Of a stretch of DNA of 64,000 bases, positions 50,442-59,427 are shown piece by piece. The notes under the pieces are model-generated. The model worked only from the letters and a program-made list of their open reading frames with translations. It had not been told where the DNA came from and made no database searches. The stretch comes from Methylogaea oryzae. GTDB lineage: Bacteria; Pseudomonadota; Gammaproteobacteria; Methylococcales; Methylococcaceae. The stretch lies in assembly GCF_019669985.1 (NCBI RefSeq), contig NZ_AP019782.1:1854001-1918000 (forward strand), given 5' to 3'. Each line of letters starts with the position of its first letter. The first letter of the stretch is position 1. The translations under genes and the position numbers were made by a program.

Positions 50442-51509
50442 ATGTTTCGCTCGGCCCCCCCAAACGTACCCGAACTCAACGAGCGCGCCCAGCATCTGCT
50501 CAAGGCGCTGGTGGAGCGCTATATCCACGACGGACAGCCGGTGGGCTCCCGCTGCCTGGCCCGGGAGACCGACCTCCAGCTAAGCCCCGCCACCATTCGC
50601 AACGTGATGGCCGATCTGGAGGAGTATGGGCTGGTTACTTCGCCCCATACGTCGGCGGGGCGCATTCCCACGGTAAGCGGTTACCGTTTTTTCGTCGACT
50701 CCCTGCTGACCATCAAACCGTTGCAGCAAACGGTGGTGCACGAGTTGACCCAAACGTTGGCGCCGCAAGGCAGTCAGCAGGAGTTGTTGCAAACCGCTTC
50801 CAAGCTGTTGTCCGCCGTGACGCAAATGGCCGGGGTGGTGACGTTGCCGCTGCCGTCGATGCGCACGGCGTTTCGCCACATCGAATTCCTTCCCCTGTCC
50901 AACGGTCGGGTGCTGGTGATCCTCGTCACCAATCAGCAGGAAGTGCACAACCGCATTATCCAACCGAGCCGCGACTTCACGTCGTCCGAGCTGCAAGCAG
51001 CCGCCAACTACCTGAACACCTTGTGCCAGGGGAGGGAACTGGCGGATATACGCCGCAACATTCTCAGCGAGTTGCAGCGGGATCGCGACGCCATGAACCA
51101 GGAAGTGCTCAACGCCGCCCATATCGCGGAGCTGGCCCTGCAGAACAAAAAATCCGACGGCGACAAGGACTTCCTGCTCAGCGGCGAAACCAACCTCATG
51201 ACTTTTGCCGAGCTGTCCAGCCTGACTAAGCTGCGCGATATGTTCGAAGCCTTCAACCGTAAGCAGGACATCATGCATTTGCTGGATCGCTGCTTGGAAG
51301 CGGATGGCGTGCAGATCTTCATCGGCGAGGAGTCCGGCTACAAGCCGCTGGACCAATGCAGCGTGGTGACCACCCCGTACAGCGTCGACGACCAAGTGGT
51401 CGGCGTCCTGGGCGTCATCGGGCCGACCCGTATGGAATACGAGCGGGTCATCCCGCTGGTGGACATGACGGCGAAATTATTGAGCGCGGCCTTGAATCAG
51501 CAGGGCTAG
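50442..51509 (+). CDS. hrcA: Heat-inducible transcription repressor HrcA
   Basis: Binds CIRCE operators and represses chaperone genes at normal temperature. From ATG 50442 it has 355 residues: MFRSAPPNVPELNERAQHLL, a winged-helix DNA-binding domain (LSPATIRNVMADLEEYGLVT, SPHTSAGRIPT) and the C-terminal GAF-like domain ending LGVIGPTRMEYERVIPLVD. An in-frame ATG at 50412 lies inside the CIRCE element and only a few bases after the predicted transcription start, so I prefer 50442. Grouping with grpE-dnaK-dnaJ is the classical arrangement. Confidence 0.94.
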   Translation: MFRSAPPNVPELNERAQHLLKALVERYIHDGQPVGSRCLARETDLQLSPATIRNVMADLEEYGLVTSPHTSAGRIPTVSGYRFFVDSLLTIKPLQQTVVHELTQTLAPQGSQQELLQTASKLLSAVTQMAGVVTLPLPSMRTAFRHIEFLPLSNGRVLVILVTNQQEVHNRIIQPSRDFTSSELQAAANYLNTLCQGRELADIRRNILSELQRDRDAMNQEVLNAAHIAELALQNKKSDGDKDFLLSGETNLMTFAELSSLTKLRDMFEAFNRKQDIMHLLDRCLEADGVQIFIGEESGYKPLDQCSVVTTPYSVDDQVVGVLGVIGPTRMEYERVIPLVDMTAKLLSAALNQQG

Positions 51510-51599
51510 CCCATATCTCAAACAGCGAAAATCAATCCAGCCAAGGCGGTGAATCCGCTTTGGCGCATCATGAATCAGCAATCGGGAGTTTCCATAGCG

Positions 51600-52205
51600 A
51601 TGAACTCGGAATCGGAACAACAAGTAGAAGTGATAACCGCAGCCGAGGAGGAAAACACGGTTATCGACGCGGCGGCGGAAGCGCCCGCTGAAGCGCAAAC
51701 GGACGTGGCGGCGTTAACCGAGGAGCTGGCTCAAGCCAATCGCCGCGCCGACGAGAATTGGGATAAGTTGCTGCGCCTGCAGGCGGAAATGGAAAACCTG
51801 CGCCGCCGCACGGAAAAAGACCTGGACAGCACCCGCAAATTTGCGCTGGAACGTTTCGCCAAGGAATTGCTGCCGGTTATCGACAGTTTGGAGCTGGGTA
51901 TCCAAGCCTCCACCAGCGACAACCCCGAGGTGGTTAAACTGCGCGAAGGCAGCGAGCTGACCCTTAAGCAGCTGACGGCGGTGCTGGAGCGTTTCAACGT
52001 GTTGGTGGTCGATCCCCAAGGCGAAAAATTCAATCCGGAGCTGCATCAGGCTATGGCGGTCGATCCCAGCGCGCCGGGAGAGGCCAATACCGTGGTGAAA
52101 GTCTTCCAGAAGGGCTATGTGCTCAACGACCGCTTGCTGCGTCCCGCCATGGTGGTGATCGCTCAAGGCGGCGTTGAAGCGCCCCGCGTGGACGAAGAGG
52201 CTTGA
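51600..52205 (+). CDS. grpE: Nucleotide exchange factor GrpE
   Basis: Releases ADP from DnaK. From ATG 51600 it has 201 residues: an acidic disordered N terminus, a long coiled-coil (ADENWDKLLRLQAEMENLRRR), then the four-helix and beta-wing domains with LPVIDSLELGIQ, FNPELHQAMAV and VVKVFQKGYVLNDRLLRPAMV. Upstream ATGs at 51549 and 51570 are possible. Its stop codon lies within the sigma-32 promoter of dnaK. Confidence 0.95.
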   Translation: MNSESEQQVEVITAAEEENTVIDAAAEAPAEAQTDVAALTEELAQANRRADENWDKLLRLQAEMENLRRRTEKDLDSTRKFALERFAKELLPVIDSLELGIQASTSDNPEVVKLREGSELTLKQLTAVLERFNVLVVDPQGEKFNPELHQAMAVDPSAPGEANTVVKVFQKGYVLNDRLLRPAMVVIAQGGVEAPRVDEEA

Positions 52206-52230
52206 AATATCCCCCTAGATATCCCCATAT
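52201..52230 (+). promoter_or_regulatory. Heat-shock sigma-32 promoter of dnaK
   Basis: CTTGAAA (52201-52207), 15 bases and CCCCATAT (52223-52230) match the RpoH consensus CTTGAAA-N11-16-CCCCATNT exactly. The -35 box contains the grpE stop codon TGA. Transcription should begin near 52238, about 45 bases before the dnaK start. Confidence 0.92.
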
Positions 52231-52281
52231 CCAACCACAGCCGTAATTACCGAATTCCCGCAAATCTGGAGATATAGATCA

Positions 52282-54231
52282 ATGGCTAAAATCATCGGAA
52301 TCGACTTGGGCACCACGAACTCGTGCGTCGCCATCCTGGAAGGCGGCGCGCCGCGCGTCATCGACAATTCGGAAGGCGCGCGCACCACGCCGTCGATTAT
52401 CGCCTTCGGCAGCGACGGCGAAGTGCTGGTGGGCCAATCCGCCAAGCGTCAAGCCATCACCAACCCGAAAAACACCTTCTTCGCGGTGAAGCGCCTGATC
52501 GGCCGCCGCTTCAAGGACGACGTGGTGCAGAAGGACATCAACATGGTGCCCTACAAAATCGTCGGCGCCGATAACGGCGACGCCTGGCTGGAAGCCAACG
52601 GCAAAAAAATGGCGCCGCCGGAAATCTCCGCCCGCGTCTTGATGAAGCTGAAGAAAGACGCCGAAGCCTATCTGGGCGAGGAAGTGACCGAGGCGGTCAT
52701 CACCGTGCCGGCATATTTCAACGACTCCCAGCGCCAGGCCACCAAAGACGCCGGCCGCATCGCCGGCCTGGAAGTGAAGCGCATCATCAACGAACCCACC
52801 GCCGCGGCCCTGGCCTACGGCATGGACAAAAAGCGCGGCGACCAGAAAATCGCCGTGTACGACCTGGGCGGCGGTACTTTCGATATTTCCATCATCGAAA
52901 TCGCCGAAGTGGACGGCGAGCACCAGTTCGAAGTGCTCTCCACCAACGGCGACACTTTCCTGGGCGGCGAAGACTTCGACCTGCGCATCATCGATTTCCT
53001 GGCCGACGAGTTCAAGAAAGAGAACGGCATCGACCTGCACAACGATCCTTTGGCCCTGCAGCGTCTGAAGGAAGCGGCGGAAAAGGCCAAGATCGAACTG
53101 TCCTCCAGCCAGCAGACCGACATCAACCTGCCGTACGTCACTGCCGACGCCACCGGTCCGAAGCACCTCAACCTGAAGCTGACCCGCGCCAAGCTGGAAG
53201 CCCTGGTGGAAGACCTGATCGACCGCACCAAGGGGCCGTGCCTGACCGCGCTGAAAGATGCCGGCGTGTCGCCTTCGGACATCGACGAAGTGATCCTGGT
53301 GGGCGGCCAGACCCGCATGCCGAAGGTGCAGGACTTCGCCAAGGAAATTTTCGGCAAAGAGCCGCGTAAAGACGTGAACCCGGACGAAGCCGTCGCCGTG
53401 GGCGCCGCCATCCAGGCCGGCGTGTTGGGCGGCCAGGTGAAGGACGTGCTGCTGCTGGACGTGACGCCGCTGTCGCTGGGCATCGAAACCCTGGGCGGCG
53501 TGATGACCAAGCTGATCGAAAAGAACACCACCATCCCCACCAAAGCCGCGCAGACTTTCTCCACGGCGGAGGACAACCAGGTGGCGGTGACCATCCACGT
53601 GCTGCAGGGCGAGCGCGAAATGGCGCGGGACAATAAGTCCCTGGGCCGTTTCGATCTGGCGGACATCCCGCCGGCGCCGCGCGGCGTGCCGCAGATCGAG
53701 GTGGCGTTCGACATCGACGCCAACGGCATCCTGCACGTGTCCGCCAAGGACAAGGCCACCGGCAAGCAGCAGACCATTCGCATCACCGCCTCCAGCGGCC
53801 TGTCCGACGACGAAGTGCAGCGCATGATCAAGGAAGCGGAGGCCCACGCCGACGAGGACAAGAAGCTGCACGAGCTGGTGCAGGCGCGCAACCACGCCGA
53901 CGCCATGATCCACGCCACCAACAAGTCGCTGCACGAATTGGGCGACAAGGTGGACGCGGACGAAAAAGGCCGCATCGAAGCCGCCGTCAACGAGCTGAAA
54001 GAGGCGATGAAAGGCGACGACAAGGCCGCCATCGACAGCAAAACCGAGGCGCTCACGGAATTGTCCGGCAAGCTGGCCGAACGGCTCTATGCTCAAGCGG
54101 GCGGTGCGCCGGGCGCCGAAGGCGCGGCGGGCGGCCACCAGGCCGGCGGCGAGGGGCAGGCGGATAGCGGCGCCAAAGCCGAAGACGTGATGGACGCGGA
54201 ATTCGAGGAAGTGAAGGACGACAAGAAGTAA
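52282..54231 (+). CDS. dnaK: Molecular chaperone DnaK (Hsp70)
   Basis: ATP-dependent folding chaperone working with DnaJ and GrpE. The 649-residue protein has the signatures [26 protein letters not shown] and [13 protein letters not shown], the substrate domain from about residue 390 ([16 protein letters not shown]), and the usual acidic tail ([12 protein letters not shown]). GGAGAT lies before ATG 52282. It has its own sigma-32 promoter, so it can be induced beyond the level set by HrcA. Confidence 0.98.
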   Translation: MAKIIGIDLGTTNSCVAILEGGAPRVIDNSEGARTTPSIIAFGSDGEVLVGQSAKRQAITNPKNTFFAVKRLIGRRFKDDVVQKDINMVPYKIVGADNGDAWLEANGKKMAPPEISARVLMKLKKDAEAYLGEEVTEAVITVPAYFNDSQRQATKDAGRIAGLEVKRIINEPTAAALAYGMDKKRGDQKIAVYDLGGGTFDISIIEIAEVDGEHQFEVLSTNGDTFLGGEDFDLRIIDFLADEFKKENGIDLHNDPLALQRLKEAAEKAKIELSSSQQTDINLPYVTADATGPKHLNLKLTRAKLEALVEDLIDRTKGPCLTALKDAGVSPSDIDEVILVGGQTRMPKVQDFAKEIFGKEPRKDVNPDEAVAVGAAIQAGVLGGQVKDVLLLDVTPLSLGIETLGGVMTKLIEKNTTIPTKAAQTFSTAEDNQVAVTIHVLQGEREMARDNKSLGRFDLADIPPAPRGVPQIEVAFDIDANGILHVSAKDKATGKQQTIRITASSGLSDDEVQRMIKEAEAHADEDKKLHELVQARNHADAMIHATNKSLHELGDKVDADEKGRIEAAVNELKEAMKGDDKAAIDSKTEALTELSGKLAERLYAQAGGAPGAEGAAGGHQAGGEGQADSGAKAEDVMDAEFEEVKDDKK

Positions 54232-54337
54232 TTCGTCGGCCCGGTTGCACGCGTTATCCTCCGCCTCGGCGGGGGGCGGCATTCGGGCCCACGGAACCGG
54301 CGCCGGCGGGGCGCGTGCCTGACACCGCAGAAGCTAA

Positions 54338-54364
54338 AAGCCGCCGGCAAGCCACCGGCGGCTT
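54338..54364 (+). terminator. Hairpin between dnaK and dnaJ, weak terminator
   Basis: AAGCCGCCGG, a seven-base loop and CCGGCGGCTT form a 10-bp stem followed by only three T. Partial termination or mRNA stabilisation would keep DnaJ below DnaK levels. Confidence 0.6.
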
Positions 54365-54414
54365 TGGCGTGTTATTCGCCCGGCGATTTTCCCGGGCCAC
54401 GGATCGAGACGAGC

Positions 54415-55551
54415 ATGGCAAAAGAAGACTATTACGAAACTTTGGGCGTGCCGCGCAACGCTAGCGAGAGCGACATCAAAAAAGCGTTCCGCCGGCTGGC
54501 CATGAAATACCATCCGGACCGCAATACGGATAATCCCCAGGCTGAGGAACAGTTCAAGAAGGTCAAGGAAGCCTACGATATTTTGTCGGACGAGAAGAAG
54601 CGCTCGGCCTACGACCAGTTCGGCCACGCCGGCGTGGATCCGTCCATGGGCGGCGGCTTCGGCGGTGGAGCGGACAGCTTCACCGACATTTTCAGCGACG
54701 TGTTCGGGGACATCTTCGGCGGCAGCCGGCGCGGCGGCGGGCGCAGCCGGGTGCAGCGCGGTTCCGACTTGCGCTACAACCTGGAGTTGAACCTGGAAGA
54801 GGCCGTCGCCGGCGCGGAAGTCAAAATCCGGGTGCCGACCCTGGTTACCTGCGAGGAGTGCAGCGGCAGCGGTGCGCGTAAAGGCACCTCCGTCGCCACC
54901 TGCACCACCTGCCACGGCCACGGCGCCGTGCGTATCCAGCAGGGGTTTTTCGCGGTGCAGCAAACCTGCCCGGCTTGCCACGGCAGCGGCCAGCAAATTC
55001 GCGACCCATGCCGCGCCTGCCACGGACAAGGACGCGTGCAGGAAAACAAGACCTTGTCGGTCAAAGTGCCGCCCGGCGTGGATACCGGCGATCGGATACG
55101 TTTGTCCGGCGAAGGGGAGGCGGGCGAGGCGGGCGGGCCGCCGGGGGATTTGTACGTGCAGATCCAGGTGCGCGAGCACGCTATTTTCACCCGCGACGGC
55201 GCCAACCTCTACTGCGAAGTGCCCATCAGCTTCCCCAGCGCCTGCTTGGGCGGGGATTTAGAGGTGCCGACGCTGAGCGGCAAGGTAATGCTGAAGATTC
55301 CGCCGGAAACCCAGACCGGCAAGCTGTTCCGCTTGCGCGGCAAGGGCGTCAAGCCGGTGCGCGGCGGCCAAATCGGCGATTTGCTGTGCCGCGTGCGCGT
55401 GGAGGTTCCGGTTTCTCTGACCAAGGAGCAGATCGACCTCATCAAGCAGCTGGACGAGTCGCTCAGCGGCGGCGGCAGCCGCCACAGCCCGCAGGCCCAT
55501 GGCTGGTTCGACGGAGTGAAAAAGTTCTTCGACGGGATGAAGTTCAGCTGA
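54415..55551 (+). CDS. dnaJ: Co-chaperone DnaJ (Hsp40)
   Basis: Stimulates the DnaK ATPase and delivers substrates. The 378-residue protein has the J-domain with HPD at residues 33-35, a Gly/Phe-rich linker ([16 protein letters not shown]), four CxxCxGxG zinc repeats ([32 protein letters not shown]) and the C-terminal substrate domains. ATG 54415 gives the conserved [12 protein letters not shown]. It is the last gene of the heat-shock cluster. Confidence 0.97.
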   Translation: MAKEDYYETLGVPRNASESDIKKAFRRLAMKYHPDRNTDNPQAEEQFKKVKEAYDILSDEKKRSAYDQFGHAGVDPSMGGGFGGGADSFTDIFSDVFGDIFGGSRRGGGRSRVQRGSDLRYNLELNLEEAVAGAEVKIRVPTLVTCEECSGSGARKGTSVATCTTCHGHGAVRIQQGFFAVQQTCPACHGSGQQIRDPCRACHGQGRVQENKTLSVKVPPGVDTGDRIRLSGEGEAGEAGGPPGDLYVQIQVREHAIFTRDGANLYCEVPISFPSACLGGDLEVPTLSGKVMLKIPPETQTGKLFRLRGKGVKPVRGGQIGDLLCRVRVEVPVSLTKEQIDLIKQLDESLSGGGSRHSPQAHGWFDGVKKFFDGMKFS

Positions 55552-55624
55552 GGGAAAGCGGGTTTCGGCAAAGGGAGGGGGCGGCCGCTAAGGCCTCCCC
55601 CCGGCGCCGCAAGGCAACGGACGT

Positions 55625-55653
55625 AAAAAAGGCCGCATCAAGCGGCCTTTTTT
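55625..55653. terminator. Terminator between convergent dnaJ and mltD
   Basis: AAAAAAGGCCGC, a five-base loop and GCGGCCTTTTTT form a symmetrical stem, usable from both sides. Confidence 0.9.
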
Positions 55654-55681
55654 GCGCGAGTCCGGGTAGAACCGGCGACGA

Positions 55682-57376
55682 TCAGCCTTCCTTGTGCACC
55701 TTCAGGACTACGCCCGGCTGCAAGCCGTTCTTGCCCAGACGCGCCACATTCCATTTGCGCAGCTCGTCCACGCTTACGTTGAAGCGCCTGGCGATAGTTT
55801 GCATGGTGTCGCCGCCGCGTACCGTGTAAAGCACGGATTGCTGCTCGCCCGTCTTCTTCGGCGCGGCCACGCCGGCTTGGGTCGGGGCTTTGGCGCTCTT
55901 GGCGCCCCTCGGTTGCGTAACGGCGTCGATGGAGTCCTTGCCCGACGCCGCCTTGGTCCAGACGACCAGCGGTTTGCCGGGCTCGAGCTTATCGGACTTC
56001 AGGTTATTCCAATGCCTGACCATATCCACGCTCACATTGAAGTGGCGCGCCACGGATTGCGGCGTGTCGCCCTTATGCGGCGTGTAGCTGGTGACCTGCT
56101 CGCCGGCGGACTTGGACGGGGCCAAAGCGATTTCCTGGCGGAATTCCTGCATGTTCTCCCGATGTATGACCTTCTCGGAAGTGGGGATCAGCAATTGCGT
56201 GCCGCTTTGCAGCTTGGCGGAAGACAGGTGGTTGGCCCGCTTGATCGCCGGAGCGCTGGTTCCGTACCGTTGCGCGATCTGGGCCAGGGTTTCGCCGTGG
56301 CGGACGCGGTGGAGCGAGCCCGGCGCCGGTGCGGAGGAAGTCGCGCTTCCTTCGTCGGATTCCGATTCGCTGGCGGACGACGACGGCGCGGCCGGCGCGT
56401 TCCAGTCCAGCTTGGAGAGCTGTTCCTTGAAGGTATCGCTTTTTTCCACCGGGATCAGCAGGGTTTGCTCGTCGGGTCCGGTAGAACCGTGGTGGAAGCC
56501 GGGGTTGAAGGTCTGCAGCTCGTCCACGGAAATATCGGCCATGGTGGCGGCCTTTTGCAGATTCAGGCCGGGCCCCACGGCCACGGGTTCCAATGTCGCC
56601 TTGTTGGGGATGTGGCGCAAAGTGAGGTCGTAGTCCGCGGCGTTGGCGAACAGCCGAGCCACCGCCAACAGGCGCGGCACGTATGTTTTGGTTTCCTGCG
56701 GCAGGCTGCTCAAGGACCAGAAGTCGGTGGGCTTGTTCTGCTCCTGGTTGCGCTTGATGGCGCGCGACACGGTGCCTTCGCCGGCATTGTACGCGGCCAG
56801 GGCCAGCAGCCAATCGCCGCCGAAACCGTCGCGCAGCCGCTTCAGGTAACGGATGGCGGCTTGGGTCGATTCATACACGTCGCGGCGGCCGTCGTACCAA
56901 CGGTTTTGCTTGAGGCCGTACATGCGGCCCGTGGACGGGATGAACTGCCACAAGCCGGCGGCGTCCTTGGGGGAATAGGCGTCGGGACGGAAAGCGCTTT
57001 CGATGACCGGCAGCAAGGCGATTTCGCCCGGAATATCCTGCCTATCCATTTGCTCGACGATGGCGTGCAGGTAAATGCCGGCGCGTTCCTGCACCCGTGC
57101 GACATAATCGGGATGGTTGACGAACCACGCCACTTCGCGGTCGATGGCTTCGTGCTCGAAGGTGGGCAGGGCGTACATGTCGAAGACGCGCTGCCAGAGG
57201 GAATCTTGGGCGTTGCCGCCGCCTTGCTTTTGGGGCAGGTTTTGCAGCGACTGGAAGGCGGAATTGGAAAAACCGTTGGCCTTACTGGATTTGGCACTGT
57301 TTTGGGCGCATCCGTGCAAACCGAGCAGGATGGCGGAAGTGCACAGCAGAGGTAGTTTGTACTTCGGCTGTTTCAT
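55682..57376 (-). CDS. mltD: Membrane-bound lytic transglycosylase D
   Basis: Cleaves peptidoglycan glycan strands with 1,6-anhydro product formation. The 564-residue lipoprotein has a lipobox with C23 (LLGLHGCAQ), a family 1 SLT domain whose catalytic glutamate lies in LPVIESAFRPDAYSPKDAAGLWQF, and three C-terminal LysM domains (RVRHGETLAQIAQRYG, SYTPHKGDTPQSVARHFN, YTVRGGDTMQTIARRFN). It is divergent from the yafS-like gene, with 76 bases between. Confidence 0.95.
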   Translation of the reverse strand: MKQPKYKLPLLCTSAILLGLHGCAQNSAKSSKANGFSNSAFQSLQNLPQKQGGGNAQDSLWQRVFDMYALPTFEHEAIDREVAWFVNHPDYVARVQERAGIYLHAIVEQMDRQDIPGEIALLPVIESAFRPDAYSPKDAAGLWQFIPSTGRMYGLKQNRWYDGRRDVYESTQAAIRYLKRLRDGFGGDWLLALAAYNAGEGTVSRAIKRNQEQNKPTDFWSLSSLPQETKTYVPRLLAVARLFANAADYDLTLRHIPNKATLEPVAVGPGLNLQKAATMADISVDELQTFNPGFHHGSTGPDEQTLLIPVEKSDTFKEQLSKLDWNAPAAPSSSASESESDEGSATSSAPAPGSLHRVRHGETLAQIAQRYGTSAPAIKRANHLSSAKLQSGTQLLIPTSEKVIHRENMQEFRQEIALAPSKSAGEQVTSYTPHKGDTPQSVARHFNVSVDMVRHWNNLKSDKLEPGKPLVVWTKAASGKDSIDAVTQPRGAKSAKAPTQAGVAAPKKTGEQQSVLYTVRGGDTMQTIARRFNVSVDELRKWNVARLGKNGLQPGVVLKVHKEG

Positions 57377-57452
57377 AAGTTGGCTTCCTGGATTGCGAGT
57401 CCGGGGTCCTATTCTAGTATCATTGCGCTTTGTGACACAAATCTAAATCCCC

Positions 57453-58184
57453 ATGGTGCGTACTCCGAACAGTCTCGATGCACGTACCCAATTGGCCGAT
57501 TGGTATGCCTCATCCCTAACGGGACAAGCGTTGCAGGCGTTGGAAGCGGCTTATTTGCGGGACGTTTTGCGCCTGTGTTACGGGCAGCATTTTCTGCAAA
57601 TCGGGCCCCTGGGGTGGGAAGACGCTTTTTGGGAGCCGGATTGCTTCCGCCGGGCGTGGGTCGTGGGCGGCCCCGCCGTGGCTCCTCGCGACCACCACCG
57701 CATCGTCGCCATGGCGGACGAGTTGCCGGTGGCAAGCAACAGCGTCGACATCGTGCTGATGCCGCATACGCTGGAATTCGAAAAAGACCATCACCAGGTG
57801 CTGCGGGAGGCGGAGCGCGTGTTGAAGCCCGAAGGCCAGTTGCATTTCCTCGGCTTCAATCCCTACAGCCTCTACGGCGTCTGGCGTTGCTGGTCCTTGC
57901 AGCAACGGCGCGTCGCTCCCGGCTGCGGGCGGTTCGTCGCCAGCGGCAGGGTGCTGGATTGGCTGAGCTTGCTCAAGTTCCAGGCGGAGGTCACGACGAC
58001 GTTTTCCGTGGCGGCCGGCGGCTTCCACCTGCCCTTGGGGCCCTTGTTCGCCACCGCCTACGCCATTCGCGCCATCAAACGCACCTACCGGACCATACCC
58101 GTCGGACGCCCGGCCTTATTGCGGCCGAATTTCGTTCCGCAAGGCATGGTCGGCCCAACCACACGCGGCAAATTGGATGGATAA
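57453..58184 (+). CDS. SAM-dependent methyltransferase (YafS-like)
   Basis: A 243-residue class I methyltransferase with a somewhat degenerate SAM region. [39 protein letters not shown] gives motifs II and III of the Methyltransf_11 type. The gene order mltD, yafS-like, rnhA, dnaQ matches E. coli except that gloB is absent here. Substrate unknown. Its end overlaps the rnhA start by eight bases. Confidence 0.87.
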   Translation: MVRTPNSLDARTQLADWYASSLTGQALQALEAAYLRDVLRLCYGQHFLQIGPLGWEDAFWEPDCFRRAWVVGGPAVAPRDHHRIVAMADELPVASNSVDIVLMPHTLEFEKDHHQVLREAERVLKPEGQLHFLGFNPYSLYGVWRCWSLQQRRVAPGCGRFVASGRVLDWLSLLKFQAEVTTTFSVAAGGFHLPLGPLFATAYAIRAIKRTYRTIPVGRPALLRPNFVPQGMVGPTTRGKLDG

Positions 58185-58644
58185 GACAAAATTCGTGAAC
58201 ATTTACGCCGACGGCGCTTGCCGCGGCAACCCCGGCCCTGGTGGCTGGGGCGTGTTGTTGCAATACGGCGAGGCGGAAAAGCGCCTCTACGGCGGCGAAG
58301 CCGAGACCACCAACAACCGAATGGAGCTGATGGCGGCCATCCAAGGACTGGAAACCTTGACGCGGCCTTGCGCCGTCACGGTCAGCCTGGATTCCCAATA
58401 CGTGCTGAAAGGCATTACCGAATGGCTGCCCAATTGGATACGGCGCAACTGGCGCACCGCGGACAATAAGCCGGTGAAAAACCAGGATCTCTGGCAGCGG
58501 CTGGCGGCGGTCCAGCAGCGCCACCAAATCCGTTGGGAGTGGATCAAAGGCCATTCCGGCCATCCCGGCAACGAATTGGCCGACCAGCTGGCCAACCAGG
58601 GCGTGGACGAGTTGCTGGCGCGGCGAAAGGCGGGGAAGGGCTGA
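58177..58644 (+). CDS. rnhA: Ribonuclease HI
   Basis: Degrades the RNA strand of RNA-DNA hybrids, such as Okazaki primers and R-loops. The 155-residue protein has the catalytic acids D12 ([18 protein letters not shown]), E50 ([10 protein letters not shown]), D72 (SLDSQYV) and a C-terminal aspartate in [13 protein letters not shown]. The start overlaps the methyltransferase gene by eight bases; dnaQ follows after three. Confidence 0.97.
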   Translation: MDKTKFVNIYADGACRGNPGPGGWGVLLQYGEAEKRLYGGEAETTNNRMELMAAIQGLETLTRPCAVTVSLDSQYVLKGITEWLPNWIRRNWRTADNKPVKNQDLWQRLAAVQQRHQIRWEWIKGHSGHPGNELADQLANQGVDELLARRKAGKG

Positions 58645-58647
58645 CCC

Positions 58648-59367
58648 ATGCGGCAAGTGGTACTGGATACGGAAACCACCGGTTTGAGCCCGGAGGAAGG
58701 GCACCGGATCATCGAAATTGGCTGCGTCGAATTGCTCAACCGGCGTTTGACGCAACGGCGCTTCCACGTCTATTTGAACCCGGACCGCGCCGTGGATGCC
58801 GGAGCGCAGGAAGTGCACGGCCTCAGCGACGAATTCCTGGCCGACAAGCCGCGTTTCCGCGATATCGTCCAGGAGTTCATCGCCTTCGTCGACGGCGCGG
58901 AACTCATCATCCACAACGCCCCCTTCGACGTGGGCTTCCTCAACCACGAGCTGCGCTTGCTCGGCGACGAACCTGCCTCGCTGGCCGATCATTGCTCGGT
59001 GTTGGACACCCTGGCGCTAGCCCGTAAGAAGCATCCCGGCCAGCGCAACAGCCTGGACGCGCTGTGCAAGCGCTACGGCATCGACAACAGCCGTCGCGAG
59101 CTGCACGGCGCGTTGCTCGACGCGGAAATCCTGGCCGACGTGTATTTGGCCATGACCGGCGGCCAGATGGCCTTGTTGGAGGAGCCGGAGGCCGGAGCCG
59201 CCGAGACTGCTGCGGAGTCCATGTCCACCCAGCGCCGCCACACGGCGCGCCCGCCGTTGCGGGTGCTGCGCTGCACGCCGGAAGAGCTGGCGGCGCACGA
59301 GGAGCGTTTGGCGGCCTTGCAAAAAAGTAGCGGCGGCAATTGTTTGTGGAGCGAACCGACTGCCTGA
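58648..59367 (+). CDS. dnaQ: DNA polymerase III epsilon subunit
   Basis: Proofreading 3'-5' exonuclease of the replicative polymerase. The 239-residue protein has ExoI at D7 and E9 (VVLDTETTGLSPEEGHRIIEIG), ExoII in IIHNAPFDVGFLNHEL and the ExoIII-epsilon histidine region in RRELHGALLDAEILADVYLAMTGGQ. The C-terminal tail should bind the alpha subunit. It is cotranscribed with rnhA. Confidence 0.97.
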   Translation: MRQVVLDTETTGLSPEEGHRIIEIGCVELLNRRLTQRRFHVYLNPDRAVDAGAQEVHGLSDEFLADKPRFRDIVQEFIAFVDGAELIIHNAPFDVGFLNHELRLLGDEPASLADHCSVLDTLALARKKHPGQRNSLDALCKRYGIDNSRRELHGALLDAEILADVYLAMTGGQMALLEEPEAGAAETAAESMSTQRRHTARPPLRVLRCTPEELAAHEERLAALQKSSGGNCLWSEPTA

Positions 59368-59427
59368 ACGGGTAAGACGCGCTAATATCTCCTAAACGCC
59401 AGCCCACCGGACGCCAAGGAGATATGC

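Noticed and set aside
52279..54282. Long open frame opposite dnaK (667 codons, minus strand)
   Set aside because: Antisense shadow of a highly conserved GC-rich gene; repetitive His/Gln/Val-rich text with no domain.
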